Shown: positions 8,326-16,136 of the stretch, in pieces
Numbering within the stretch: position 1 is the first letter of the stretch
How the letters are laid out: every line of letters starts with the position of its first letter
Source of the DNA: Teichococcus deserti
GTDB lineage: Bacteria; Pseudomonadota; Alphaproteobacteria; Acetobacterales; Acetobacteraceae
Direction of reading: 5' to 3'
Assembly: GCF_001982615.1 (NCBI RefSeq)
Contig: NZ_MLCO01000188.1
Location: 1-44,997 of the forward strand
DNA length: 44,997 nt
Position numbers and translations under genes: made by a program
Notes under the pieces: generated by a model
What the model was told of the DNA's origin: nothing
The model's database searches: none
Seen by the model: only the letters and a program-made list of their open reading frames with translations

Positions 8326-8886
8326 TCAGCGGCGCAGGAAGCCGATGTCGAAGTCTTCCAGCGGGCCGAATTCCCAATAGCGCAGCGCCATCCGCGTCGC
8401 CGCATTGGCCTGGGGCAGCCGCGGCATCGCGCCCAGCCGGCGCCACATCTCCACAGCACCCGCCGAGGACAGGCCCGCCGGGATCTGGCCAGGCGCGGCA
8501 GGCTCGCCGCCGGGGGCGGCAGCGGCGGCGGCCATGGCATCGATCACCTGCTGCGGCGGCACCGCCTCGTCGATGCCGAGCCAGGTCCGCACCTCGCTGC
8601 GGGCGGCCTGCAGCATCGGCGCGATCATGCCGATATCGCCGGAGACCCGGCCGGAGGGCAGCTCGACCGCCAGGTATTCCAGCTGCGCCACGGCCAGCGC
8701 CGCCAGCGACGGCCGGCCCTGCAGCTTGCCGGGCGCCGAGAAGGCGGCTGCCGCCGCGCGCAGCGCGGCGGTGGTGGTGTTGGGCGCCGCCGTCACCGCC
8801 ACCGAAGGCAGCGAGACGGGCGGCGGCGGGGCGACGCAGGCCGCCAGGAGGATCCCGGACAGCAGCAGCGCGCCCCGGCGGGTCAT
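8326..8886 (-). CDS. Predicted lipoprotein, first copy of a tandem pair
   Basis: The 186-aa protein begins MTRRGALLLSGILLAACVAPPPP, a lipoprotein signal with lipobox LAAC at about 14-17 followed by a proline-rich tether. The body shows the same pattern as the following gene: LEYLA near residue 70, SEVRTWLGI, then PPQQVIDAMAAA. Its C-terminus (RMALRYWEFGPLEDFDIGFLRR) is specific to this copy. Its ATG overlaps the stop of the gamma-carbonic anhydrase gene (ATGA), so the two are translationally coupled. No domain is recognised. A structural or assembly role in the envelope is possible but cannot be shown from sequence. Confidence 0.8.
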   Translation of the reverse strand: MTRRGALLLSGILLAACVAPPPPVSLPSVAVTAAPNTTTAALRAAAAAFSAPGKLQGRPSLAALAVAQLEYLAVELPSGRVSGDIGMIAPMLQAARSEVRTWLGIDEAVPPQQVIDAMAAAAAAPGGEPAAPGQIPAGLSSAGAVEMWRRLGAMPRLPQANAATRMALRYWEFGPLEDFDIGFLRR

Positions 8887-9407
8887 GTCGCCAGCGAGGT
8901 GCGGTGGCGCTTGGCGAGCTCGACGTAGTGGACGGCGGTCTTGTCCCATCCGGCGCGTTCCTCGGCGGTCATGACGCGCGCCAGCCGGGCGGGCGAGCCG
9001 AGCCACAGCTCGTTGGGGCCGATGCGCTTGTTAGGGGCCAGCAGCCCGCCGGCACCCAGCATGCCACCTTCCTCGATGACCGCGCCGTCGAGCACGGTCG
9101 CGCCCATGCCGACGAAGGCACGGTCCTTGAGGGTGCAGGCATGGATGATGCAGGCATGGCCGACGGTGACGTCATTGCCGATCAACGCGGGAAACTTGCC
9201 GGCGTTGACATGGACGATGGTGCCGTCCTGGATATTCGTGCGGGCGCCGATGCGGATGATGTTGGTGTCGCCGCGCAGCACGCAATGGTACCAGACCGAG
9301 GCGTCCTCGCCGAGCTCGACGTCGCCGACGACGGCGGCGGAGAGGGCGACGAAGGCGGAGGGGTCGATGGCCGGCATGCGGCCTTCAAACGGGTAGAGCG
9401 GAGCCAT
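8883..9407 (-). CDS. Gamma-class carbonic anhydrase family protein (left-handed beta-helix)
   Basis: The 174-aa protein belongs to the gamma-CA/YrdA hexapeptide-repeat family. The beta-helix spans about 12-145, with repeats such as SVWYHCVLRGDTNIIRIGARTNIQDGTIVHV. The likely metal-binding histidines are in HVNAG and in VGHACIIHAC. It ends with the usual C-terminal helix (MTAEERAGWDKTAVHYVELAKRH). Many members lack CO2 hydratase activity and act as acyl- or cofactor-binding proteins, so activity is uncertain. Two lipoprotein genes follow, the first with a 4-bp overlap. Confidence 0.9.
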   Translation of the reverse strand: MAPLYPFEGRMPAIDPSAFVALSAAVVGDVELGEDASVWYHCVLRGDTNIIRIGARTNIQDGTIVHVNAGKFPALIGNDVTVGHACIIHACTLKDRAFVGMGATVLDGAVIEEGGMLGAGGLLAPNKRIGPNELWLGSPARLARVMTAEERAGWDKTAVHYVELAKRHRTSLAT

Positions 9408-9453
9408 GGTTCGGACGCGTTCCCTTCTGGTTTGGTGCTGATTTTTCGAGAAT

Positions 9454-9505
9454 AGAAATAGATGAGGGGTCCGGGGAGAATACTTTCTCCCCGGCTTGCT
9501 TGCGT
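9454..9505 (-). terminator. 3' repeat/terminator element, copy E (after argC)
   Basis: Directly after the argC stop, the minus strand reads GCAAGCAAGCC, then a 10-bp-arm hairpin CCGGGGAGAA..TTCTCCCCGG (9471-9494), then ACCCCTCATCTATTTCTATTC. It belongs to the dispersed family, with a pyrimidine-rich tail rather than a pure T-run. Confidence 0.6.
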
Positions 9506-10456
9506 CTATGCCGCCGCAGCCTGATGCGCCTGCAGGTTGAGCATGATCCTGATGTTCTGGACGGCGGCGCCCGAAGCCCCCTTCCCCAGATTGTCCAGCC
9601 GGGCGACGAGCACCGCCTGGTGCCGGTCGTCATTGCCGAAGACGCGCAGCTCCATGGCGTTGGTGTCGTTCAGCGCCTCGGGCTCGAGCTTGGCGTTGCC
9701 GGCGGTGGGGACGACCTTCACCCATTCCGACCCGGCGTAATGGGCGGCCAGCGCCGCCTCGAGCTGCGAAGCCTTGGGCGTGCCCGGCAGGGTGTCGAGA
9801 TGCAGCGGAATGGAGACCAGCATGCCCTGGCGGTAGTTGCCGACGGAGGGCACGAAGATCGGGCGCCGGGTCAGGGTGGAATAGAGCTGCAGCTCGGGCA
9901 GGTGCTTGTGCTCGAGGCCGAGGCCATAGAGCTCGAAGGCGGGCGAGGTGCCGGCCTCGTAGCCTTCGATCATGGCCTTGCCGCCGCCGGAATAGCCGGA
10001 GACGGCGTTGACCGTGATCGGGTGATCGGCGGGGATCAGCCCGGCATCGACCAGCGGCCGCAGCAGGGCGATGCCGCCGGTGGGGTAGCAGCCCGGATTC
10101 GCCACGTTCTGGGCGGCCGCGATCTTCGCCGCCTGGGCCGGGTTCAGCTCGGGGAAGCCGAAGGCCCAGTCCGGGTCGACGCGGTGCGCGGTGGAGGCGT
10201 CGAGCAGCTTGGGCGCATCCTTGCCGAGCGAGGCGGCCATGGCCGCGGCCTCCTTGGCGGCGGCGTCGGGCAGGCAGAGCACCACCAGGTCGACGTCCGC
10301 CATCAGGGCACGCTTGGCCTCGGGGTCCTTGCGGCGCTCCGGATCGATCGAGCGGAGCTGGATGCCCGGCAGGGCCTCGAGGCGCTGGCGGATGCCGAGC
10401 CCCGTGGTGCCGGCTTCGCCGTCGATGAAGATGGCAGGCAGTGAACCCTTGGCCAT
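9506..10456 (-). CDS. argC: N-acetyl-gamma-glutamyl-phosphate reductase (type 2 ArgC)
   Basis: The 316-aa enzyme makes N-acetylglutamate semialdehyde from N-acetylglutamyl phosphate with NADPH, the third step of arginine synthesis. The NAD-binding N-terminus reads AIFIDGEAGTTGLGIRQRL. The catalytic cysteine is in NVANPGCYPTGGIALL, and the substrate loop is VSGYSGGGKAMIEGYE. The short length and the FIDGEAGTTG start mark the type 2 subgroup (AGPR_dimer). AAGGAGG lies 5 nt before the ATG. It follows rpsI on the same strand, separated by a terminator. The rpsI-argC neighbourhood is common in alphaproteobacteria. Confidence 0.95.
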   Translation of the reverse strand: MAKGSLPAIFIDGEAGTTGLGIRQRLEALPGIQLRSIDPERRKDPEAKRALMADVDLVVLCLPDAAAKEAAAMAASLGKDAPKLLDASTAHRVDPDWAFGFPELNPAQAAKIAAAQNVANPGCYPTGGIALLRPLVDAGLIPADHPITVNAVSGYSGGGKAMIEGYEAGTSPAFELYGLGLEHKHLPELQLYSTLTRRPIFVPSVGNYRQGMLVSIPLHLDTLPGTPKASQLEAALAAHYAGSEWVKVVPTAGNAKLEPEALNDTNAMELRVFGNDDRHQAVLVARLDNLGKGASGAAVQNIRIMLNLQAHQAAAA

Positions 10457-10499
10457 GAGGCCCTCCTTCAGGGTCGGAGACGGTGTCAGAGCATACAGA

Positions 10500-10527
10500 A
10501 AGGGCGGGTCCTTGCGGACCCGCCCTT
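10500..10527 (-). terminator. Terminator-like hairpin after rpsI
   Basis: A perfect 12-bp stem (10500-10511 with 10516-10527), loop TTGC, is followed on the minus strand by TTTCTG. A second hairpin (GGACCGGC..GCCGGTCC, about 10549-10568) lies between it and the rpsI stop. Together they probably end the rplM-rpsI transcript. The T-tract is short, so some read-through into argC is possible. Confidence 0.6.
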
Positions 10528-10577
10528 GCCGATAAACAGTCCTCGAACGGACCGGCGCAACGCCGGTCCGCCCAGCG

Positions 10578-11072
10578 TCAGCGCTTGCTGAACTGGAAGG
10601 AGCGTCGCGCCTTCGCCTTGCCGTACTTCTTCCGCTCGACGACGCGCGGGTCGCGGGTCAGGAAGCCGGCCTTCTTGAGGATGCCGCGCAGGGCAGGCTC
10701 ATAGTTGACCAGGGCGCGGCTGAGGCCGTGGCGCACCGCGCCGGCCTGGCCGGAGAGGCCGCCGCCGGCGACGGTCGCGTAGACGTCGAACTGCTGGTAG
10801 CGGTCAGCAACCAGGAAGGGCTGAGCGATCAGCATGCGCAGCACGGGGCGCGCGAAATACTGGCTCTGCTTCTTGCCGTTGATGACGATCTCGCCCTTGC
10901 CGGGCTTGACCCAGACGCGGGCGACCGCGTCCTTGCGGCGGCCCGTGCCATAGGCGCGGCCGAACTGGTCGCGCTTCGGCTCCCGCGGGGCGGAGGACTC
11001 GCCGGCGGCCGGGGTGCCGGCGACCAGGTTCTTCAGCTCGGAGAGGGAGGAGGCGGTGGTCTGCTCGCTCAT
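10578..11072 (-). CDS. rpsI: 30S ribosomal protein S9 (uS9)
   Basis: The 164-aa small-subunit protein has a C-terminal tail that reaches the P-site tRNA. The conserved core starts at [26 protein letters not shown], continues with [22 protein letters not shown], and ends in the family-defining RRSFQFSKR, close to the usual SKR end. A 38-residue N-terminal extension is typical of alphaproteobacterial S9. The ATG at 11072 is preferred over a TTG two codons upstream that lies inside the rplM stop region. It follows rplM by 2 bp in the universal rplM-rpsI pair. Confidence 0.97.
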   Translation of the reverse strand: MSEQTTASSLSELKNLVAGTPAAGESSAPREPKRDQFGRAYGTGRRKDAVARVWVKPGKGEIVINGKKQSQYFARPVLRMLIAQPFLVADRYQQFDVYATVAGGGLSGQAGAVRHGLSRALVNYEPALRGILKKAGFLTRDPRVVERKKYGKAKARRSFQFSKR

Positions 11073-11074
11073 TT

Positions 11075-11545
11075 TCAAGCCACCTTGTTCTTGCGGTTCA
11101 GGGCGGCGACGTCGAGCGACTGGGGCTGCGCGCCGGCATGCGGGTGCTCGGCACCGGCATAGACGTGCAGGTTCTTCATCTGCTTCCGGCCGAGCGGACC
11201 GCGCGTGATCATGCGCTCCACGGCCTTCTCGATGACGCGCTCCGGGAAGCGGCCTTCGAGGCGCTGCCGCATGGTGCGCTCCTTGATGCCGCCGGCATAG
11301 CCGGTGTGCCAGTAGAAGACCGACTGCTCGGCCTTGTTACCGGTCACGCGGACCTTCTCGGCGTTGACGATGACGACATGGTCGCCACAGTCGACATGCG
11401 GGGTGAATTGCGGCTTGTGCTTGCCGCGGAGGCGATTGGCAACGATGGTGGCGAGGCGGCCGAGCACGAGGCCCTCCGCATCGATCAACACCCAGCCCTT
11501 CTTGACCTCCGCCGGCTTCAGCGAGCGGGTCTGCGTGGTCAGCAT
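11075..11545 (-). CDS. rplM: 50S ribosomal protein L13 (uL13)
   Basis: The 156-aa protein is an early 50S assembly component. It shows [26 protein letters not shown], then [39 protein letters not shown], and [30 protein letters not shown], all in family order. The longer reading frame upstream is non-coding. The ATG at 11545 begins [18 protein letters not shown], as in relatives. It is first in the rplM-rpsI operon, with a good promoter about 35 bp upstream. Confidence 0.97.
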   Translation of the reverse strand: MLTTQTRSLKPAEVKKGWVLIDAEGLVLGRLATIVANRLRGKHKPQFTPHVDCGDHVVIVNAEKVRVTGNKAEQSVFYWHTGYAGGIKERTMRQRLEGRFPERVIEKAVERMITRGPLGRKQMKNLHVYAGAEHPHAGAQPQSLDVAALNRKNKVA

Positions 11546-11579
11546 GATCGGCTTCTGCTTAGTCCTGAAAGAGGCGCGC

Positions 11580-11608
11580 CTTATCCCTGCTGGGCGGCGG
11601 AGGGTCAA
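11580..11608 (-). promoter_or_regulatory. Probable sigma-70 promoter of rplM-rpsI
   Basis: On the minus strand, TTGACC (plus 11603-11608) and GATAAG (plus 11580-11585) are separated by 17 bp, ending 34 bp before the rplM ATG. Matches are 5/6 and 4/6. This is a reasonable housekeeping promoter for a ribosomal-protein operon. Confidence 0.5.
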
Positions 11609-11753
11609 GGGAAAAACTTGTGGTATTGAGATACCGTATTCCTGTTGGCGTGTCGCGACAGGGGCCAGGATGCTGATTTCGCTGTGTTTCTGGACAGAAT
11701 CTTTGGCGGGGTGATGCCCGCGCGGCGTCGCCGGCGCGCGATTTCCCGACGAA

Positions 11754-12404
11754 TCACGGCTGCTGGCCGATTCCCAGGCTGCCGCGCAGGCTGGCCAGCA
11801 GGCCGATCGCCAGCAGCAGCATGACGGCGGCCACCGCCCCGTCCAGCACCCGCCAGGCGCCCGGCCGGGCGAAGAGCGGCGCCAGCAGCCGGGCGCCATA
11901 GCCCAGCCCCGCGAACCAGATCAGGCTGGCCGAGCCGGCGCCGGCCAGGAAGAGCGGTCGCGCCTCGGCCGCCAGCGCAGAGCCAGCGACGCCGACCAGC
12001 AGGACCGTGTCCAGATAGACATGCGGGTTCAGCAGGGTGATGGCCGCGGCCTGCAGCAGGGTCGCGGCTAGCGGGGTACCGGCTGCGCGGGCCGCCGCGG
12101 CCCCCGCCCCACCGCGCCAGGCGCGTTGCGCAGCGCCATAGCCGTACCAGGCCAGGAAGGCCGCGCCGCCGAGCGTCAGCCAGGCAGCCAGGCCCGGCAC
12201 CGCCTGCAGCAGCCGGCCGATGCCGGCGACCCCGGCGGCCATCAGCAGGATATCGGCCAGGATGCAGAAGGCGACGACCGCGCCGACATGCTCCCGCCGC
12301 AGCCCCTGGCGGAGCAGGAAAAGGTTCTGGGCGCCAAGCGAGACGATCAGCGAGAAGGTCAGGGCGAAGCCGCCGAGGAAGGCCGAAGCCGGAAGCGTTG
12401 TCAT
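11754..12404 (-). CDS. LysE/ArgO-family amino acid exporter
   Basis: The 216-aa inner-membrane protein has about six predicted helices and belongs to the LysE superfamily that exports basic amino acids. Characteristic parts are [43 protein letters not shown] at the N-terminus and [17 protein letters not shown] in the middle, where the NPH motif is diagnostic. The ATG at 12404 is followed by a hydrophobic helix; upstream codons in frame are not conserved-looking. It diverges from an ArgP/LysG-type LysR regulator across 75 bp, the standard arrangement of this export switch. Substrate (Arg or Lys) cannot be told from sequence. Confidence 0.9.
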   Translation of the reverse strand: MTTLPASAFLGGFALTFSLIVSLGAQNLFLLRQGLRREHVGAVVAFCILADILLMAAGVAGIGRLLQAVPGLAAWLTLGGAAFLAWYGYGAAQRAWRGGAGAAAARAAGTPLAATLLQAAAITLLNPHVYLDTVLLVGVAGSALAAEARPLFLAGAGSASLIWFAGLGYGARLLAPLFARPGAWRVLDGAVAAVMLLLAIGLLASLRGSLGIGQQP

Positions 12405-12441
12405 GCCCGCTGGCTTGCAGCACCGCGGCGCTTCAGGAAAA

Positions 12442-12464
12442 TTCATTCCCCTAAGCCGAATGAA
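12442..12464. promoter_or_regulatory. Candidate LysR-type operator between exporter and regulator
   Basis: A perfect 6-bp inverted repeat, TTCATT (12442-12447) and AATGAA (12459-12464), with an 11-bp spacer lies 15 bp before the regulator start and 38 bp from the exporter start. It fits the T-N11-A layout of LysR recognition sites. It is AT-rich compared with its surroundings. Confidence 0.45.
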
Positions 12465-12479
12465 GCAGAGCTAAACCAG

Positions 12480-13373
12480 ATGATCGACTATCCGGCGCTG
12501 GCGGCGCTCGCCGCCGTGCTCCGCACCGGCAGCTTCGAGGGCGCCGCCCGGGCGCTGGGGGTCACGCCCTCGGCCGTGTCGCAGCGGGTGCGCATGCTGG
12601 AGGAGCGCAGCGGCGCCATCCTCGTCGTCCGCGGCCAGCCCTGCCGCGCGACGCCGCCGGGCGCCCGGCTCTGCGCCCATCTGGAGCAGGTGCGGCTGCT
12701 GGAGGCGGAGATGGCGCCCGACCTGCCCGGGCTGCTGCCGCAGCCGGCCGGCCCGACCACGCTGCGCATCGCCGTCAATGCCGACAGCCTGGCCAGCTGG
12801 TTCCTGCCCGCCGCCGCCCGCTTCGCCGCGGCCGAGGGCGTGCTGCTCGACCTGATCACCGAGGATGAAGGCCAGACCGCCGCCCGGCTGCGCAGCGGCG
12901 AGGTGCTGGCCGCCGTCACCGCCGAGGCCACCCCCCTGCCCGGCTGCCGCCTTCGCCGCCTGGGTGTCCTTTCGTATGTCGCGACCGCTTCCCCCGACTT
13001 CGCACGGCGCTGGTTCCCGCAGGGGCCGACGGCCGCGGCGCTGGCGGCCGCGCCGGTGGTGCAGTTCGACCGGCACGACCGGCTGCAGGCGCGCTGGGCG
13101 GAGCAGGCCGCCGGGATCGCGCTGGCGGCGCCGGCCCATTGGGTGCCGACGACGCAGGGCTGCCTGGAAGCGACGCTCCTGGGGATGGGCTGGGCCATGG
13201 CGCCGGCCGGCCTGGCGGCGCCGCTGCTGGAGAGTGGCCGGCTGGTGGCGCTGGCGCCTGGCCGGGACCTGGCGGTGCCGCTGTTCTGGCAGCATGCGCG
13301 GCTGGGCGGCCGGCTGCTGGAGCAGCTGACGCTGGCCGTGCAGCACGCCGCCCGCGACCATCTGTCACCCTAG
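12480..13373 (+). CDS. argP: LysR-family regulator of ArgP/LysG type
   Basis: The 297-aa transcription factor has an N-terminal winged HTH (about 1-60; FEGAARALGVTPSAVSQRVRMLEE) and a LysR substrate domain (about 90-290). The start MIDYPALAALAAVLRTGSFEGAARAL and the inducer-domain phrase RIAVNADSLASWFLPA are typical of ArgP/LysG, which activates its divergent exporter gene in response to arginine or lysine. The ATG at 12480 gives the standard N-terminus. Its stop shares CTAG with the stop of the convergent extensin-like gene. Confidence 0.87.
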   Translation: MIDYPALAALAAVLRTGSFEGAARALGVTPSAVSQRVRMLEERSGAILVVRGQPCRATPPGARLCAHLEQVRLLEAEMAPDLPGLLPQPAGPTTLRIAVNADSLASWFLPAAARFAAAEGVLLDLITEDEGQTAARLRSGEVLAAVTAEATPLPGCRLRRLGVLSYVATASPDFARRWFPQGPTAAALAAAPVVQFDRHDRLQARWAEQAAGIALAAPAHWVPTTQGCLEATLLGMGWAMAPAGLAAPLLESGRLVALAPGRDLAVPLFWQHARLGGRLLEQLTLAVQHAARDHLSP

Positions 13374-14071
13374 GAGCAGCGCCCCCAGGGCCCGCGGTCG
13401 AGATGGAAATGGTCGCGATGGGCGGCGTTGTAGTCCGGCCCCAGCACCGCGCGGAAGCTGCGGCAGGCGCCGTCGCGCACGGCGCGCAGGAAGGCGCCGC
13501 GGCCATCGGCGGCCTCCCAGTCGCGGGGCAGCATCACGCTGCGGCCATCGGCCAAAGTGAAGCCAGCGATGTCCAGCGCATTGGCCGTGGCGTGCTGGCT
13601 GCGGCGGCCCTGCGCTCGACCATAGACGTTGCGGCAGTTGTAGCTGCCGAGATGGCGCACCACGGTCACCGTGGTGCCGAGATGCTGCCGCGCCGCCTGC
13701 TGCAGCGCGTGGCGCTCGAACAGCGCCCAGGCGGCGGCCAGCGGGCAGGTCACCACCGGGCGGTTGGGCGAGAACTCGACCTGCGAACCCTGCAGCCGCA
13801 GCGCGGCGCGGATCGGGCAGCCCTGGTCGGATTCGCGGTCGGGGACGCGGGCCACCGGCATCTCGGAGGCCTCAAAGGCAGCAAAGCAGCTGTCCGGCTG
13901 CATCTGCATCCGGGCCAGCTTCAGGCCGGTCAGGAAATTCGGCTCGGCGCGGAAGTCGAGCGGCGCCGCCGGGTCCCAGCGCGGCGGCGGCCGCCAGACC
14001 CCCTGCCAATAGGCGATGCCCGCCAGCAGCGGGAGCAGGAGCAGCAGCCAGGCCAGCAGGCGTCGGATCAT
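13370..14071 (-). CDS. Extensin-like C-terminal domain protein
   Basis: The 233-aa protein has one N-terminal membrane anchor or signal (IRRLLAWLLLLLPLLAGIAYWQG) and an Extensin_C-type domain (about 55-230). Family features include C-rich spacing (DSCFAAF, QGCPIRAA, VVTCPLAAAW), SYNCRNVYGR, SQHATANALDIAGF, and a C-terminal HRDHFHLDRGPWGRC. The H/D pattern (SQHATANALDIAGF, HxDHFH) resembles the metal site of D-Ala-D-Ala peptidases of the M15 type, so a peptidoglycan-hydrolase-like role in the envelope is likely but unproven. The ATG at 14071 is chosen because it starts the membrane anchor; the ribosome site is weak. Confidence 0.85.
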   Translation of the reverse strand: MIRRLLAWLLLLLPLLAGIAYWQGVWRPPPRWDPAAPLDFRAEPNFLTGLKLARMQMQPDSCFAAFEASEMPVARVPDRESDQGCPIRAALRLQGSQVEFSPNRPVVTCPLAAAWALFERHALQQAARQHLGTTVTVVRHLGSYNCRNVYGRAQGRRSQHATANALDIAGFTLADGRSVMLPRDWEAADGRGAFLRAVRDGACRSFRAVLGPDYNAAHRDHFHLDRGPWGRCS

Positions 14072-14181
14072 CCCCGTGGATATGGGGCCGGCGCGGGCTT
14101 TGCCGAGGGGTGGGCTTGCCGGCCGCGCCCCATGGCGCAAAGCTGTCAGCCACCTGATCCAGAACCGCCGGAACACCGCCC

Positions 14182-15351
14182 ATGCCCGTGCTGAACCGCA
14201 TCGCCGCCTTCCACGACGAGATGACCGCCTGGCGCCAGGACTTCCACCGCCATCCGGAGCTGGCCTTCGAGGAGGTGCGCACCAGCGGCATCGTCGCCGA
14301 GAAACTGAAGAGCTTCGGCGTCGACGAGGTGGTGACCGGCATCGCCAGGACCGGCGTGGTCGGCGTGATCCGCGGCAGCGCGCCGGGTGGCGCCATCGGG
14401 CTCCGCGCCGACATGGACGCCCTGCCGATCCTGGAGGAGAGCGGCGTCGCCTACAGCTCGACCATCCCGGGCAAGATGCATGCCTGCGGCCATGACGGCC
14501 ATACCTCGATGCTGCTGGGCGCCGCCAAGTACCTGGCCGAGACCCGCAACTTCGCCGGCACCGTCTATGTCTTCTTCCAGCCGGCCGAGGAATCCGGCGG
14601 CGGCGCCGAGGTGATGGTGAAGGAAGGCCTGTTCGACCGCTTCCCCGTCGACCGCGTCTTCGGCATCCACAACTGGCCGTCGCTGCCGGCCGGCGAATTC
14701 GCCTGGCGCGTCGGGCCGCTGATGGCCGCGGTCGCCGATATCGACATCACGGTGACCGGCAAGGGCGCGCATGGCGCCATGCCGCACCAGGGCAACGACC
14801 CGGTGGTGATCGCGGCGCAGATCGTCACCGCCTTCCAGTCGATCGTGGCGCGCAACATCGAGCCGGTCGAGGCCGGCGTGGTCACCATCGGCAGCATCAC
14901 CGGCGGCCATGCCTTCAACGTCATCCCCGAGAGCGTCCGCCTGCACGGCACCGCCCGCTGGTTCAAGCCGGAGATCGGCGACGTCCTGGAGAGCAAGGTG
15001 ACCGAGCTTGCCACCGGCATCGCCGCCGCCTATGGCGCGAAGGCGGACGTCAAGTTCACCCGCATGTATCCGGCGACGATCAACGAGGAGGCGTCCACCA
15101 GGCTCGCCATCCGCGCCGCCGGCAGCGTCTCGGGCGAGGCCAAGGTGGCCGAGCTGCCGAAACCCACCATGGGCGGCGAGGACTTCGCCTTCATGCTGAA
15201 CGAGCGCCCGGGCGCCTATCTGTTCCTGGGCGGCGGCAGGTCGGCCGGCGACCCGCAGGTGCACCACCCGAAGTATGACTTCAACGACTCCATCCTGCCG
15301 GTCGGCGCCAGCTTCTTCGCGACGCTGGCCGAGCAGCTGCTGCCGAAGTAG
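14182..15351 (+). CDS. M20-family amidohydrolase (hippurate hydrolase / HipO-like)
   Basis: The 389-aa cytoplasmic metallohydrolase belongs to the M20D group, which removes acyl groups from N-acyl amino acids. Metal and catalytic motifs in order: DFHRHPELAFEE, GLRADMDALPI, KMHACGHDGHTSMLLGAA (Cys and His metal ligands), FFQPAEESGGGAEVM (catalytic Glu), IHNWPSLPAG, and MGGEDFAFM near the end. The dimerisation lid (about 175-290) carries GKGAHGAMPHQGNDPV. Length is normal. It is followed 13 bp later by a SRAP gene. Substrate unknown. Confidence 0.93.
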   Translation: MPVLNRIAAFHDEMTAWRQDFHRHPELAFEEVRTSGIVAEKLKSFGVDEVVTGIARTGVVGVIRGSAPGGAIGLRADMDALPILEESGVAYSSTIPGKMHACGHDGHTSMLLGAAKYLAETRNFAGTVYVFFQPAEESGGGAEVMVKEGLFDRFPVDRVFGIHNWPSLPAGEFAWRVGPLMAAVADIDITVTGKGAHGAMPHQGNDPVVIAAQIVTAFQSIVARNIEPVEAGVVTIGSITGGHAFNVIPESVRLHGTARWFKPEIGDVLESKVTELATGIAAAYGAKADVKFTRMYPATINEEASTRLAIRAAGSVSGEAKVAELPKPTMGGEDFAFMLNERPGAYLFLGGGRSAGDPQVHHPKYDFNDSILPVGASFFATLAEQLLPK

Positions 15352-15364
15352 GGCACGCCGCCGG

Positions 15365-16084
15365 ATGTGCGGGCGCTACTTCCGGCAGCGGGAGATCGTG
15401 GACCTCGGGGCCTATTTCGAGGTCCACACCCCGCTGCCGAATGACGCGGCGCCGTCCTGGAACGTGGCGCCGACGCAGCATGCGCCGGTGCTGCGGCGCA
15501 ACCCGCAGAGCGGCGCGCGGCATCTCGACATCCTGCGCTGGGGGCTGGTGCCGCGCTGGGCCAAGGATGCCTCCGGCGCGGCCAGGCTGATGAACGCCCG
15601 CGCCGAGGGCATCGCCGAGAAGCCCTCCTTCCGCGAGGCTTTCGCGAAGCGCCGCTGCCTGGTGCCTGCCGACGGCTTCTACGAATGGCGGCAGGAAGGC
15701 AAGGCGAAGCAGCCCTATGCGGTGGCGCTGCGCTCGGGGGCGCCGATGGCGCTGGCGGGGCTGTGGGAAGGCTGGCAGCAGCCGGACGGTTCCTGGCTGA
15801 AGACCTTCTCCATCGTCACCACCGAGGCCAATGCCAAGCAGGCGCTGGTGCATCACCGCATGCCGGTGATCCTGGCGCGCCAGGACTGGCCGCTCTGGCT
15901 CGGCGAGGCGGAGGGCGATCCGCAGGCTCTGCTGCGGCCGAGCCCGGCCGGGGACCTCGCCTGCTGGCCAGTTGGCGCGCGTGTCGGAAAATTCACCGAG
16001 AACGATGCCGGGCTGATCGCCCGCGACACGGCGGCGCGGCCGCCGCCCGAGCTCGACGATCCCTCGCCCTACGCGCCACCCTGA
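15365..16084 (+). CDS. SRAP/YedK (HMCES-type) abasic-site-binding protein
   Basis: The 239-aa protein belongs to the SOS-response-associated peptidase family, which protects abasic sites in single-stranded DNA through a thiazolidine crosslink. The catalytic Cys2 is intact (MCGRYF), so the initiator Met must be removed. Other family residues are WNVAPTQ, LRWGLVPRW, LMNARAEGIAEKPSFREAF (Asn), PADGFYEW (Glu) and LVHHRMPVIL (His). The ATG at 15365 is fixed by the need for Cys at position 2. A GHKL ATPase gene starts 52 bp downstream on the same strand. Confidence 0.93.
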   Translation: MCGRYFRQREIVDLGAYFEVHTPLPNDAAPSWNVAPTQHAPVLRRNPQSGARHLDILRWGLVPRWAKDASGAARLMNARAEGIAEKPSFREAFAKRRCLVPADGFYEWRQEGKAKQPYAVALRSGAPMALAGLWEGWQQPDGSWLKTFSIVTTEANAKQALVHHRMPVILARQDWPLWLGEAEGDPQALLRPSPAGDLACWPVGARVGKFTENDAGLIARDTAARPPPELDDPSPYAPP

Positions 16085-16136
16085 CGGCAGGGCGCCCGGC
16101 TGCTAGGCTGGCCGTCCCGCCGGGAAAGGAGATGCC

